Below are positions 28,663 to 37,599 of a stretch of 64,000 nt of DNA, in pieces. Positions within the stretch are counted from its first letter, which is position 1; each line of letters starts with the position of its first letter. The notes beneath the pieces were generated by a model. The model ran no database searches and was not told the DNA's origin. It saw only the letters and a program-made list of their open reading frames with translations. The stretch comes from Burkholderiales bacterium (lineage in GTDB: Bacteria > Pseudomonadota > Gammaproteobacteria > Burkholderiales > Burkholderiaceae_C). Location: contig JAGWTU010000008.1 of assembly GCA_028868825.1 (NCBI GenBank), forward strand, positions 82,644 through 146,643, in the 5' to 3' direction. The position numbers and the translations under genes were made by a program.

Positions 28663-29247
28663 ATGGCCGACGGCAATGATCTGGTGAAGATGGTCCCGGG
28701 ATTCGAATTCCTGCAGAACCTGATGAAGAACGCCGGGGCCGCGATCCCCGGCATGAATCAATGGGTGGCGCCGACGCTCGACCCGAAGGAACTCGACAAG
28801 CGCATCCAGGAGCTGAAGACGGTGCAGTTCTGGCTCGAGCAGAACGCGCGCCTGATCGGCACCACGGTGCAGGCGCTCGAGGTGCAGCGCATGACGCTGT
28901 CGACGCTGGAGACGATGAACCTGCCGATGGTCGATCTGCGCGACGCGCTGAAGATCCGCGAACCGGCTGCCGCGCCTGCGCCTGCGCCTGCACCCGCACC
29001 CGCACCGGCCGCGCGCAAGAAGGCCGCTGCGCCCGCGGCCGACGCCGACGCGAAGTCGGCGCCGCCCGCCGTCGATCCGCTGCAATGGTGGGGCGCACTG
29101 ACGCAGCAGTTCACCGAGCTCGCGGCCAAGGCGATGCAGGAGAGCCCGCTGGCGCGCGTCGCCGAGCCGGCCGGCGCCGCCGCCGTCGCGAAGAAGGCCG
29201 CGGCCAAAGCGCCCGCGCCCGCCGCCGCGCGCAAGCGCGCGAGCTGA
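28663..29247 (+). CDS. phaM: PHA granule-associated regulator PhaM
   Basis: 194 residues. The N-terminal helical part (GFEFLQNLMKNAG, ELDKRIQELKTVQFWLEQN, VQALEVQRMTLSTLE) matches PhaM, which activates polyhydroxybutyrate synthase and ties granules to the nucleoid. The C-terminus is Ala/Pro then Ala/Lys-rich (AARKKAA, VAKKAAAKAPAPAAARKR), like histone-type tails, and likely binds DNA. GAGGAGCAAGCG precedes the ATG. The FIST gene starts 9 bases after the stop. Confidence 0.85.
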   Translation: MADGNDLVKMVPGFEFLQNLMKNAGAAIPGMNQWVAPTLDPKELDKRIQELKTVQFWLEQNARLIGTTVQALEVQRMTLSTLETMNLPMVDLRDALKIREPAAAPAPAPAPAPAPAARKKAAAPAADADAKSAPPAVDPLQWWGALTQQFTELAAKAMQESPLARVAEPAGAAAVAKKAAAKAPAPAAARKRAS

Positions 29248-29255
29248 AGGGGCCG

Positions 29256-30407
29256 ATGAGCGGCTTCGTCGTCGGCCACGCGACGCACCCCGACTGGCGC
29301 GGCGCGCTGGCGCTGGCGGCGGCGCAGATCGACGGCGCGCGTGCGCGCAGCGCCGCGACGCCGACCTTGGGTTTCGTCTACCTCACCGACGCCTATGCCG
29401 GCGCGGCCGAGGCCATCCTCGCCGAGCTGCAGCAGCGCTGGCCCGGCGTCGCCTGGGTCGGCAGCGTCGGCGTCGGCGTCGCCGCCAGCGGCGTCGAATA
29501 CTTCGACGAGCCGGCGCTCGTGCTGATGCTCGCCGACCTGCCGGCGGGCAGCTTCGAGGTCTATTCGGGGGCGCGCAAGCTGCAGCGCATCGAGCCGTAC
29601 AGCGCCCTCGTCCACGCCGACCCGGCCACGCCCGACCTCGGCGAGCTGATCACCGAGCTCGCCGAGCGCATGAGCTCGGGCTATCTGTTCGGCGGCCTGG
29701 CGTCGCCGCGCCGCCGCGCGCTGCACATCGCCGACGGCGTCTGGGAGGGCGGCCTGTCGGGCGTGGCCTTCGACGCCGACGTGGCGCTGGTCTCGCGCGT
29801 CACCCAGGGCTGCCAGCCGATCGGGCCGGCGCGCGCGATCGAGGCCTGCGAACGCAACATCGCGATCACGCTCGACGGCGAGCCGGCGCTGGCCTGCCTG
29901 CTGCGCGACCTCGGCGTCGCCGATCTCGGCAACCCGCGCGAACTGCTGCCGCGTCTGCGGGGCACGCTCGTCGGCCTCACCGATGCGAGCGAAGACGCGG
30001 GCGCGCGTGCCGGCCAGTTCGGCAGCGCGACGCGCGTGCGCCACCTCATCGGCATCGACCCCGCGCGCAGTGCCGTCGCGGTCGCCGAACCGCTGGCACC
30101 CGGTCTGCGCATGGCCTATTGCCAGCGCGACGTGGCGGCGGCGCGGCGCGACCTCGTGCGCATCTGCAGCGAGATTCGCGAGGAACTCGCGGGCGAGCCC
30201 GGCGCCGCGCCGCGGCCGCTGCGCGGCGCGATCTACGTCAGCTGCGCCGGTCGCGGCGGCCCGCATTTCGGCGGCCCATCGGCCGAACTGCAGATCGTCC
30301 AGCATGCGCTCGGCGATGTGCCGCTGGTCGGCTATTTCGCCGGCGGCGAAATCGCGCGCCATCATCTGTACGGCTACACCGGCGTGCTCACCGTGTTCAC
30401 CGCATGA
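29256..30407 (+). CDS. FIST N/C-domain sensory protein
   Basis: 383 residues. FIST_N (about 1-210: VGHATHPDWRGALALAAAQI, WVGSVGVGVAASGVEYFDEP, SSGYLFGGLASPR) and FIST_C (about 225-383: IYVSCAGRGGPHFGG, GYFAGGEIARHHLYGYTGVL). FIST domains are predicted to bind small ligands such as amino acids and usually sit in signalling proteins; here the protein stands alone. It overlaps glcD by ATGA and so is part of the glycolate oxidase operon. Confidence 0.9.
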   Translation: MSGFVVGHATHPDWRGALALAAAQIDGARARSAATPTLGFVYLTDAYAGAAEAILAELQQRWPGVAWVGSVGVGVAASGVEYFDEPALVLMLADLPAGSFEVYSGARKLQRIEPYSALVHADPATPDLGELITELAERMSSGYLFGGLASPRRRALHIADGVWEGGLSGVAFDADVALVSRVTQGCQPIGPARAIEACERNIAITLDGEPALACLLRDLGVADLGNPRELLPRLRGTLVGLTDASEDAGARAGQFGSATRVRHLIGIDPARSAVAVAEPLAPGLRMAYCQRDVAAARRDLVRICSEIREELAGEPGAAPRPLRGAIYVSCAGRGGPHFGGPSAELQIVQHALGDVPLVGYFAGGEIARHHLYGYTGVLTVFTA

Positions 30408-31906
30408 ATACCGTTGCGACTGCTCCACCCACCACCACCGATCCCCGCGCCCTGCGCCAGGCCGAGGTCGTCGCGGCGCTGGCGCCGCTGCTGCCGGCGC
30501 ATGCACTGCTGTGGCATGCCGAGGAGACGCAGCCCTACGAATGCGACGGCCTCACCGCCTACCGCCAGCAGCCGCTGGCGGTGGCGCTGCCCGAGACCGA
30601 GACGCAAGTCGCCGCGGTGCTGCAGGCCTGCCACCGCCTGGGCGTGCCGGTGATCGCGCGCGGGGCCGGCACGGGCCTCTCGGGCGGCGCGATGCCGCAT
30701 CTGCTGGGCGTGACGCTGTCGCTGGCGAAGTTCAACCGCATCGTGATGATCGACCGTCAGGCGCGCACCGCCACCGTCCAATGCGGCGTGCGCAATCTCG
30801 CGATCAGCGAGGCCGCCGCGCCCTACGGCCTGTATTACGCGCCCGACCCGAGCAGCCAGATCGCCTGCACGATAGGCGGCAACGTGGCCGAGAACTCGGG
30901 CGGCGTGCATTGCCTGAAATACGGCCTGACGCTGCACAACGTGCTGCGCGTGCGCGGCTACACGGCCGAGGGCGAGGCGATCGAATTCGGCAGCGAGGCG
31001 CTCGACACGCCGGGGCTCGATCTGGTGCCGCTCGTCGTCGGCAGCGAGGGCATGCTCGCGGTCATCACCGAGGTCACCGTCAAGCTGGTGCCGAAACCGC
31101 TGCTGGCGCGCTGCATCATGGCCAGCTTCGACGATGTGCGCCGTGCCGGCGACGCGGTGGCCGCGATCATTGCCGCCGGCATCATCCCGGCGGGCCTGGA
31201 GATGATGGACCAGCCGATGACGGCCGCCGTCGAGGACTATGTCCGCGCCGGCTACGACCTCGATGCCGCGGCGATCCTGCTGTGCGAAAGCGACGGCACG
31301 CCCGAGGAGGTGGCCGAGGAGATCCAGCGCATGCTGGACGTGCTCACCGGCTGCGGCGCGACGCGGCTCGAGGTCAGCAAGGACGAGGCGCAGCGGCTGA
31401 AGTTCTGGAGCGGGCGCAAGAACGCGTTTCCCGCCAGCGGCCGCATCAGCCCCGACTACATGTGCATGGACAGCACGATCCCGCGCAAGAAGCTGGCCGA
31501 GATCCTGCTGGCGATCGCCGCGATGGAGCGCAAATACGGGCTGCGCTGCTGCAACGTCTTCCACGCCGGCGACGGCAACCTGCACCCGCTGATCCTCTTC
31601 GACGCCAACGATCCCGACCAGATGCGCCGCTGCGAGCTGTTCGGCGCCGAGATCCTCGAGACCAGCGTCGCGCTCGGCGGCACCGTCACCGGCGAACATG
31701 GCGTCGGCGTCGAGAAGCTGAATTCGATGTGCGTGCAGTTCTCGGGCGCCGAACTGCAGCAGATGCTGGCGGTGAAGCGCGCCTTCGATCCCGCCGGCGG
31801 GCTCAACCCGGGCAAGGTGATCCCGACGCTGCAGCGCTGTGCCGAATACGGCCGCATGCATGTGAAGCGCGGGCTGCTGCCGTTTCCCGAACTGGAGCGT
31901 TTCTGA
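30404..31906 (+). CDS. glcD: Glycolate oxidase FAD subunit
   Basis: 500 residues. A PCMH FAD-binding domain (VIARGAGTGLSGGAMP, SSQIACTIGGNVAENSGG, VVGSEGMLAVITEVTVKL) is followed by the FAD oxidase C-terminal domain (HAGDGNLHPLILFD, TVTGEHGVGVEKL, FDPAGGLNPGKV). It oxidises glycolate (or D-lactate) to the oxo acid, with electrons passing to GlcF. The start overlaps the FIST gene (ATGA) and the stop overlaps glcE (TGATG), so the genes are tightly coupled. Confidence 0.95.
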   Translation: MNTVATAPPTTTDPRALRQAEVVAALAPLLPAHALLWHAEETQPYECDGLTAYRQQPLAVALPETETQVAAVLQACHRLGVPVIARGAGTGLSGGAMPHLLGVTLSLAKFNRIVMIDRQARTATVQCGVRNLAISEAAAPYGLYYAPDPSSQIACTIGGNVAENSGGVHCLKYGLTLHNVLRVRGYTAEGEAIEFGSEALDTPGLDLVPLVVGSEGMLAVITEVTVKLVPKPLLARCIMASFDDVRRAGDAVAAIIAAGIIPAGLEMMDQPMTAAVEDYVRAGYDLDAAAILLCESDGTPEEVAEEIQRMLDVLTGCGATRLEVSKDEAQRLKFWSGRKNAFPASGRISPDYMCMDSTIPRKKLAEILLAIAAMERKYGLRCCNVFHAGDGNLHPLILFDANDPDQMRRCELFGAEILETSVALGGTVTGEHGVGVEKLNSMCVQFSGAELQQMLAVKRAFDPAGGLNPGKVIPTLQRCAEYGRMHVKRGLLPFPELERF

Positions 31907-33012
31907 TGGACGCGCTGCCCGCCACTTCCTCGCCGGCCCTCGCCGCCCTCGTCGAGCGCGTGCAGGCGGCGCGCGCGAGCAAGACGCCGCTGGAGATCCG
32001 CGGCGGCCGCACGAAGGCCTTCTACGGCGAGGAGCCGCGCGGCGAGCCGCTCGAGGTCGCCTCGCTCACCGGCATCAGCAGCTACGAGCCGAGCGAGCTC
32101 GTCGTCACCGTGCGCGCCGGCACGCCGCTGGCCGAACTCGAGGCGGTGCTCGCCGCGCAGGGCCAATGCCTGCCGTTCGAGCCGCCGCGCTTCGCCGCCG
32201 GCGGCAGCGTCGGCGGCATGGTCGCGGCCGGGCTCGCCGGGCCGGCGCGCGCGGCCGTCGGTGGCGTGCGCGACTACCTGCTCGGCGCGACGCTGCTCGA
32301 TGGCCGCGGCGAACTGCTGAGCTTCGGCGGCCGGGTGATGAAGAACGTTGCCGGCTACGACGTCTCGCGCGTGCTCGCCGGATCGATGGGCACGCTGGGC
32401 CTGATCTGCGAGGTCTCGCTCAAGGTCCTGCCGCGACCGCGCGCCGTGCTCACGCTGCGCCTGGAGACCGACCCCGCCGGCGCGATCCGCCGCTTCAACG
32501 AATGGGCCGGCCAGCCGCTGCCGATCGACGCCACCGCCTGGTGGGACGGCATGGCCGTGCTGCGCCTCGCGGGTGCCGAGGCGGCCGTGGGCGCGGCGGC
32601 GCAGAAGATCGGCGGCGAGGTCGTCGAGGACGCGCTCGCGGTGGCGTTCTGGACCGGCCTGCGCGACCATCGCGACGAGTTCTTCGTCGGCGCGGGCAAG
32701 GCGGTGGCCGCCGGCGCGGCGCTGTGGCGGCTCTCGGTGCCGGCGACGACGGCGCCGCTCAAGCTTTCGGGCGAGCAGCTCGTCGAATGGGGTGGCGCGC
32801 AGCGCTGGCTGTGCACCAGCGCGCCGGCGGCCGTGATGCGCGAGGCCGCGGCCGCCGCCGGCGGCCATGCGGTGCTGTTCCGCGGCCGCGACAAGAGCGC
32901 CGGCGCCTTCGCGCCGCTGAAGCCGGTGCAATTCAAGATCCAGCGCGAACTCAAGCGCGCCTTCGATCCCGACGCGATCTTCAACCCGGGTCGGCTGACT
33001 CCGGGCATCTGA
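31906..33012 (+). CDS. glcE: Glycolate oxidase FAD-binding subunit
   Basis: 368 residues. A shorter FAD-binding homologue of GlcD: LEIRGGRTKAFYG, FAAGGSVGGMVAAGLAGPAR, GRVMKNVAGYDVSRVLAGSM and the terminal FDPDAIFNPGRL. It forms the glycolate oxidase complex with GlcD and GlcF. The start at 31906 overlaps the glcD stop (TGATG), and glcF begins 26 bases downstream. Confidence 0.94.
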   Translation: MDALPATSSPALAALVERVQAARASKTPLEIRGGRTKAFYGEEPRGEPLEVASLTGISSYEPSELVVTVRAGTPLAELEAVLAAQGQCLPFEPPRFAAGGSVGGMVAAGLAGPARAAVGGVRDYLLGATLLDGRGELLSFGGRVMKNVAGYDVSRVLAGSMGTLGLICEVSLKVLPRPRAVLTLRLETDPAGAIRRFNEWAGQPLPIDATAWWDGMAVLRLAGAEAAVGAAAQKIGGEVVEDALAVAFWTGLRDHRDEFFVGAGKAVAAGAALWRLSVPATTAPLKLSGEQLVEWGGAQRWLCTSAPAAVMREAAAAAGGHAVLFRGRDKSAGAFAPLKPVQFKIQRELKRAFDPDAIFNPGRLTPGI

Positions 33013-33038
33013 AAAGAAACCTCTTCCCTGCCGGCCCG

Positions 33039-34286
33039 ATGCAAACGAACCTCGCCCCAGAATTCAAGGACCTGCGCGCCGGGACCGAGGCCGAGGCCAT
33101 CGTGCGGCGCTGCGTGCATTGCGGCTTCTGCACCGCGACCTGCCCGACGTATCAGCTGTTGGGCGACGAACTCGACGGGCCGCGCGGCCGCATCTACCTG
33201 ATCAAGCAGATGCTCGAAGGTGCGCCGGTCACGCGCAGCACGCAATTGCATCTCGACCGCTGCCTGACCTGCCGCAATTGCGAGACCACCTGTCCGAGCG
33301 GCGTCGAATACGGGCGCCTCATCGACATCGGCCGTGAACTGGTCGATGCGCGCGTGCCGCGGCCGCGCGGCGAACAGGCCATGCGCTGGCTGTTGAAGGC
33401 GGGCATGACCTCGCCGGCCTTCGCGCCGGCGATGAAGCTGGGCCAGGCGCTGCGGCCGCTGTTGCCCGCGGCCCTCAAGGCCAAGGTGCCGCCGCGCCCC
33501 GGCGCGCGCGCGCATCGCTGGCCCACGCGCAGCCACCCGCGCAAGGTGCTGCTGCTGCTGGGCTGCGTCCAGCCCTCGATGCTGCCCAACATCAATTCGG
33601 CGACGGCGCGCGTGCTCGACGCCGCCGGCATCCAGACCCTGGTCGCCGACGAGGCGCGTTGCTGCGGCGCGCTGCGCACGCATCTGGGCGATGTCGAAGG
33701 CGGGCTCGTCGACATGCGGCGCAATATCGACGCCTGGTGGCCGCTCGTCACCGGCGTCACCGAACATGGCAAGGTCGAGGCCATCGTCGTCAACGCCTCG
33801 GGCTGCGGCGTCGCGGTGAAGGATTACGGCCGCGCGCTCGCGCACGACGCCGAATACGCCGACAAGGCGCGCCGCGTCGCCGAACTGGCGCGCGACCTCA
33901 GCGAACTGCTGCCCGACATCACCGCCGCGCTGCGCGGCAAATTGCGCGCGCCGAGGGCGCGGCGGCTCGCTTACCACCCGCCGTGCACGCTGCAGCATGG
34001 CCAGCGGCTGCGCGGCGGCGTCGAGAGCCATTTGCGCGAACTGGGTTTCGAAGTCGAACTGGCTGCTGCCGAAGCGCATCTATGCTGCGGATCGGCCGGC
34101 ACCTACAGCATCCTGCAGGGTGAACTGGCCACCGCCTTGCGCGACCGCAAGCTGGCGCATTTGCAGCCGCTCGAACCCCAGGCCATCGTCAGCGCCAATA
34201 TCGGCTGCATCCAGCACCTGCAAAGCGGCACCACGACCCCCGTCATGCATTGGGTCGAGGCGCTGGCCGAAACGCTGAACGACTGA
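33039..34286 (+). CDS. glcF: Glycolate oxidase iron-sulfur subunit
   Basis: 415 residues. Two 4Fe-4S motifs, CVHCGFCTATCP (about 25-36) and CLTCRNCETTCP (about 75-86), are followed by two CCG domains (DEARCCGALRTH; HPPCTL, HLCCGSAGTY). It carries electrons from GlcDE to the quinone pool at the membrane. It ends 9 bases before the convergent H-NS gene and is the last gene of phaM-FIST-glcDEF. Confidence 0.95.
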   Translation: MQTNLAPEFKDLRAGTEAEAIVRRCVHCGFCTATCPTYQLLGDELDGPRGRIYLIKQMLEGAPVTRSTQLHLDRCLTCRNCETTCPSGVEYGRLIDIGRELVDARVPRPRGEQAMRWLLKAGMTSPAFAPAMKLGQALRPLLPAALKAKVPPRPGARAHRWPTRSHPRKVLLLLGCVQPSMLPNINSATARVLDAAGIQTLVADEARCCGALRTHLGDVEGGLVDMRRNIDAWWPLVTGVTEHGKVEAIVVNASGCGVAVKDYGRALAHDAEYADKARRVAELARDLSELLPDITAALRGKLRAPRARRLAYHPPCTLQHGQRLRGGVESHLRELGFEVELAAAEAHLCCGSAGTYSILQGELATALRDRKLAHLQPLEPQAIVSANIGCIQHLQSGTTTPVMHWVEALAETLND

Positions 34287-34295
34287 AAGAACCGC

Positions 34296-34640
34296 CTAGC
34301 GGACGAGGAAGTCCTCCAGCGTCTTGCCGGCATTCAGCGCGTCGCGCAGCCATTGCGGACGCTTGCCGCGGCCGCCCCAGGTGCCGCCGCTGTCGTTGCG
34401 GTACTTCACCGCGCGGGCCGTTTTCGCGGCCTTGCGGCCGCGCCCTTTCGGCGCACCCGTGGTCTTGCCGGCGCGCCGCGGCTGGCCGCCGAATCCGAGA
34501 TCCTCGGCATTCAGGTTGTAAACGCTGATCGCCTCGCGGATGCGGTCGATCACGCCTTCGATTTCCTTGCGGCGTGCCATTTCGGCGTCCGCCTTGAGGG
34601 CCTCGATTTGCTTGACGATCTGGGCGTAAGTCTTGGTCAT
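34296..34640 (-). CDS. H-NS family nucleoid protein
   Basis: 114 residues from the ATG at 34640. The N-terminal coiled-coil oligomerisation region (YAQIVKQIEALKADAEMARR) and the C-terminal DNA-binding domain YRNDSGGTWGGRGKRPQWL (about 84-102), containing the H-NS AT-hook-like core, are joined by a basic linker (PKGRGRKAAKTARAVK). It is predicted to bind and silence AT-rich DNA. The frame is open further upstream, but the H-NS fold begins here. Confidence 0.9.
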   Translation of the reverse strand: MTKTYAQIVKQIEALKADAEMARRKEIEGVIDRIREAISVYNLNAEDLGFGGQPRRAGKTTGAPKGRGRKAAKTARAVKYRNDSGGTWGGRGKRPQWLRDALNAGKTLEDFLVR

Positions 34641-34847
34641 GGTTTCGATGGATCCATAAGCACCCGTTTCGGGATCTTCCTTCCTTGGAAGGGCCTGATG
34701 CGACGCCATTCGCGATTTCGCGTCTATCGGCTGCGTATTATGGCCAGAAATGGTCCTAATGCGTTTCTCGATGTTAAAAACCATGACCACCTAATCAGAG
34801 GTCGAGATCATCGAACATCGATTGCCGCGACCCATTAGACCTTTGGA

Positions 34848-35678
34848 TCACCATTGCACCGGATCGACGCCGTAATAGCGGGCGAATTCGCCATAGAGTG
34901 CCGGATGCTGCTGCGCCAGCGCGGTGGGTTGCTCGAAGAAATGCTCGCTGACGACGGCGAAGAATTCGGCCGGATCGGTGGCACCATAGGGCGCGATCAG
35001 GCCGTCCTCGCCGCGCGCCACGCGCTGCTGCAAGGCCGCGTATTCGGCGCCGAGCACGGCCGCCCAGCGGGCATAGCCTTCGCGCCGCCCGAGCCAGGGC
35101 GCGCCGTTGGCGCGCCCGCGTTCCTGGTCGAGCTGGTGCGCGAATTCGTGCACGACGACGTTGCGGCCGTCGGCGGGGTCGGCAGCGCCGGCGAGTACCT
35201 CGTCCCAGGCCAGCAGCACCTGGCCCTGCTGCCAGGATTCGCCGACGAGCGCGCGGCGCGTTTCGTGGGTCAGGCCGGTAGCGTCGCTGTGGCTGCGGTC
35301 GACGACGAAGGCGCCGGGGTAGATCAGGATCTGGCGCAATTGCGGGAAATAGCCGGCGTGGTCGTGCAGCAGCAGCAGCGCCGCCTGGGCCGCTACGAGC
35401 ACGCGCATTTCCTCGCTGACGTCGAGACCGGCGCAGCCGATGAAGGGCTTCTCGGCCACCAGCACCTGGATGCGTTTCTTCAGTCGCCATTGCAGGTCGG
35501 CGGGCAGCCGCGCGTAGGCGGGCATGCGCCGGCGCAGCATCTCGCGCCAGGCCTGCGGAAAGGGCCGCCGCACGATGCGCGCGCGGCGCCAGGCCGCGAG
35601 CGCGGCGGGGCCGCCGAGCCAGGCCGCGACGGCCAGCGCGAGGGCGATGAACAGGAGGATGGGAATGAGCGCCGTCAC
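34848..35678 (-). CDS. MtfA-like M90 zinc peptidase with N-terminal helix
   Basis: 276 residues from a GTG at 35678. One N-terminal transmembrane helix (about 4-22) precedes a MtfA/M90 domain: LVAEKPFIGCAGL, ILIYPGAFVVD, the zinc site VVVHEFAHQLDQERG (about residue 175) and the third ligand region EFFAVVSEHFFEQP. E. coli MtfA is a cytoplasmic peptidase that also binds the Mlc repressor; the membrane helix here is common in betaproteobacterial homologues. It follows OsmC after 58 bases. Confidence 0.88.
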   Translation of the reverse strand: MTALIPILLFIALALAVAAWLGGPAALAAWRRARIVRRPFPQAWREMLRRRMPAYARLPADLQWRLKKRIQVLVAEKPFIGCAGLDVSEEMRVLVAAQAALLLLHDHAGYFPQLRQILIYPGAFVVDRSHSDATGLTHETRRALVGESWQQGQVLLAWDEVLAGAADPADGRNVVVHEFAHQLDQERGRANGAPWLGRREGYARWAAVLGAEYAALQQRVARGEDGLIAPYGATDPAEFFAVVSEHFFEQPTALAQQHPALYGEFARYYGVDPVQW

Positions 35679-35714
35679 CGGACGATCTGGGCGCGCGCCG
35701 GGTCGGTTTCAAGT

Positions 35715-35730
35715 CCCCGCGATGGCGGGG
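35715..35730. terminator. Small hairpin between osmC-like and mtfA-like genes
   Basis: ccccgc (35715-35720) and gcgggg (35725-35730) with a 4-base loop. It lies just after the osmC-like stop. There is no T run, so it may be a weak terminator or a processing site. Confidence 0.35.
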
Positions 35731-35736
35731 GATCGC

Positions 35737-36237
35737 TCAATCGAAGCGCGGTTCGCAGCGCAATTCGGCGCGGATCGAACGTGCGATGTAGCAGGACTCG
35801 TGCGCCCGGTGGTGCAATTCGCGCAGCGTTCCGGCATCGGGTTGCATCGGGCCGCTGCAGGTCACGAGAGGGCGCAGCGTGACGACGGTGATCGCCATGC
35901 GGCCTTCGGCGTCGCGCGCGAGCGTCGCCACCGCCTCGTCGAGATAGCGATCGACGCGCAAGCCGCGCTGCGCCGCGAGCGAGAGGAACCACAGCATGTG
36001 GCAGCTCGACGTCGCGGCGACGAGCATCTCCTCGGGGTCGACGGCGCTGGCGTCGGACATCGGCAGCGGTACCGACAGCGGCGACGACGAGCCGGCCCAG
36101 ACGGCGCCGCCGTCGAAGCGCAGTTCGTGGCGGCGGCTGTAGCGGTTGTCGGTATAGGCCTCCTGCTGGCCGCGCTGCCATTCGACGGTGGCGGTGTATT
36201 CGTGCCTTTCGGGATCCCGCCTCACCGTGGCCGTCAT
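35737..36237 (-). CDS. OsmC/Ohr family peroxidase-like protein
   Basis: 166 residues. The OsmC fold with the two redox cysteines in AATSSCHMLWFLSLAAQRG (about 80-100) and LRPLVTCSGPM (about 125-140). Such proteins reduce organic peroxides with thiols. The start overlaps the upstream TPR gene stop (ATGA), so they are translationally coupled. It is closer to the general OsmC group than to Ohr, but this is not certain. Confidence 0.87.
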   Translation of the reverse strand: MTATVRRDPERHEYTATVEWQRGQQEAYTDNRYSRRHELRFDGGAVWAGSSSPLSVPLPMSDASAVDPEEMLVAATSSCHMLWFLSLAAQRGLRVDRYLDEAVATLARDAEGRMAITVVTLRPLVTCSGPMQPDAGTLRELHHRAHESCYIARSIRAELRCEPRFD

Positions 36238-37580
36238 GCGCGCTCCTCGGTCGGCAGCGTCAGGCGGTCGACCCAATGGCGCATCAGCGGCGTCGCCTGG
36301 CGCGCCATGCCGCGTTCGTTGAGCAGGGCCTGGCCGAGCGCGCGTTCGCTGCCGTCGCCGGCGGCGGCGAGCAGGGTCTGCTCGATGAGGTCGCGCTGGA
36401 CCTGGCTGCCGCCCAGCCGCTGGAATTGCGCGCGCAGCGGATAGATCTGCGCCACCGCGCCGTCGGCATCGCCGCGGGCATGGGCGAGCAGGCCGCGCAT
36501 CAGCGGCAACGCGACCTCGCGCGCCACGGCGTGGTTGCTGCGATGCAGGTCCTCGAGCGCCAACGCGCGCAGCGCGCATTGCGCCACCCAGGCCTCGGCG
36601 CGCTGCAGCAGGCCGGCCGCCAGCAGCGCGATCACGTGGTGCAGGTCGACGAAGGCGTAGTGCCCGGCGCCCATGTCGGGCCAGGCCTCGACCAGCGCCG
36701 CCGCCTGCGCACCGATGTCCTCGCCGATCAGGTGCAGCCGCCACAGCAGCGCGGCGCCGTCGATGCGCGAGGCGGTCGTGCGCAGCGTCGCGGGCGCGAG
36801 ATGGGTGTCGAGCAGGCGCAGCACGCCGGCGATGTCCATCGCCTCGAGCCTGAACAGCGCCTTGTGCCACCACAGGTGGTGCGACCAGCGGCTGCGTTCG
36901 TCCCAGCTCGGCTGGTGCTGGCGCAGCCAGGCCGAACCTTCCTCGTAGCGGCCCTGCATCTCCATCACATGCGCCACCGCATGCACGGCCCAGGGCGCAT
37001 TCGCGCCGCCGGCGAGCGCGCGTCGCCCGACCTCCTCGGCCTGCGGATAGAGGTTGTTCTCCTGCAGGCCCCAGGCGTAAAGCGCGAGCAGATGCGGGTA
37101 CAGCGGATCGGCCTCGTCCCAGGCCGGCAGCACGCGCGCCGGGCGCTGGCGCAGCGCCGCGGCGTCGCCGCGCAACTCGTCCCAGTGGTGCGCGCTGTGC
37201 AGCGCCAGCGCGTCGCAGGGGTGGTCGATGAGCAGCCGGTCCCAGATGCGGCAAGCCGCCTCCCAGCGGCCTTCCTGCACCGCCTGCAGGGCCTGCCCGT
37301 GCGCGCGCTCGCGCGGCGTCGCGTGCGCCATGCGCGCGTCCGCCTGCGCCAGATGCGTTGCCGCCTCGGCATCGCGCTCGGGGTCGAGCTGCGCGTAGAG
37401 GAAGCCGGCGCGCATCAGGTGCGGAAGCGGCCAGGCCGGGTCGGCCGCGGCAGCGGCTTCGAGGTCGGGCAGCGGACTGTCGTCGTAGCTCATCAACCGG
37501 CGCAGCGCGCACTCGGCCGCGTCGAGCGCCGCGTGGGCGCAACTGCTGCCGGGGTTGCCGCGTCGATCGGGGAACGACAT
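36234..37580 (-). CDS. TPR38-like tetratricopeptide repeat protein
   Basis: 448 residues from the ATG at 37580; the frame extends only to a TTG. It is all-helical and resembles the TTC38 family (HDAADEL-type repeats: APWAVHAVAHVMEMQGRYEEG, WSHHLWWHKALFRLE). It is a cytoplasmic scaffold without a known activity. TACATT lies 7 bases before the ATG. It is coupled to the OsmC gene. Confidence 0.8.
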   Translation of the reverse strand: MSFPDRRGNPGSSCAHAALDAAECALRRLMSYDDSPLPDLEAAAAADPAWPLPHLMRAGFLYAQLDPERDAEAATHLAQADARMAHATPRERAHGQALQAVQEGRWEAACRIWDRLLIDHPCDALALHSAHHWDELRGDAAALRQRPARVLPAWDEADPLYPHLLALYAWGLQENNLYPQAEEVGRRALAGGANAPWAVHAVAHVMEMQGRYEEGSAWLRQHQPSWDERSRWSHHLWWHKALFRLEAMDIAGVLRLLDTHLAPATLRTTASRIDGAALLWRLHLIGEDIGAQAAALVEAWPDMGAGHYAFVDLHHVIALLAAGLLQRAEAWVAQCALRALALEDLHRSNHAVAREVALPLMRGLLAHARGDADGAVAQIYPLRAQFQRLGGSQVQRDLIEQTLLAAAGDGSERALGQALLNERGMARQATPLMRHWVDRLTLPTEERA

Positions 37581-37599
37581 GGTGTGCAATGTAGCGCGA

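Noticed and set aside
30374..32931. Long minus-strand frames across glcD and glcE
   Set aside because: Both are mirror frames of well-supported enzymes.
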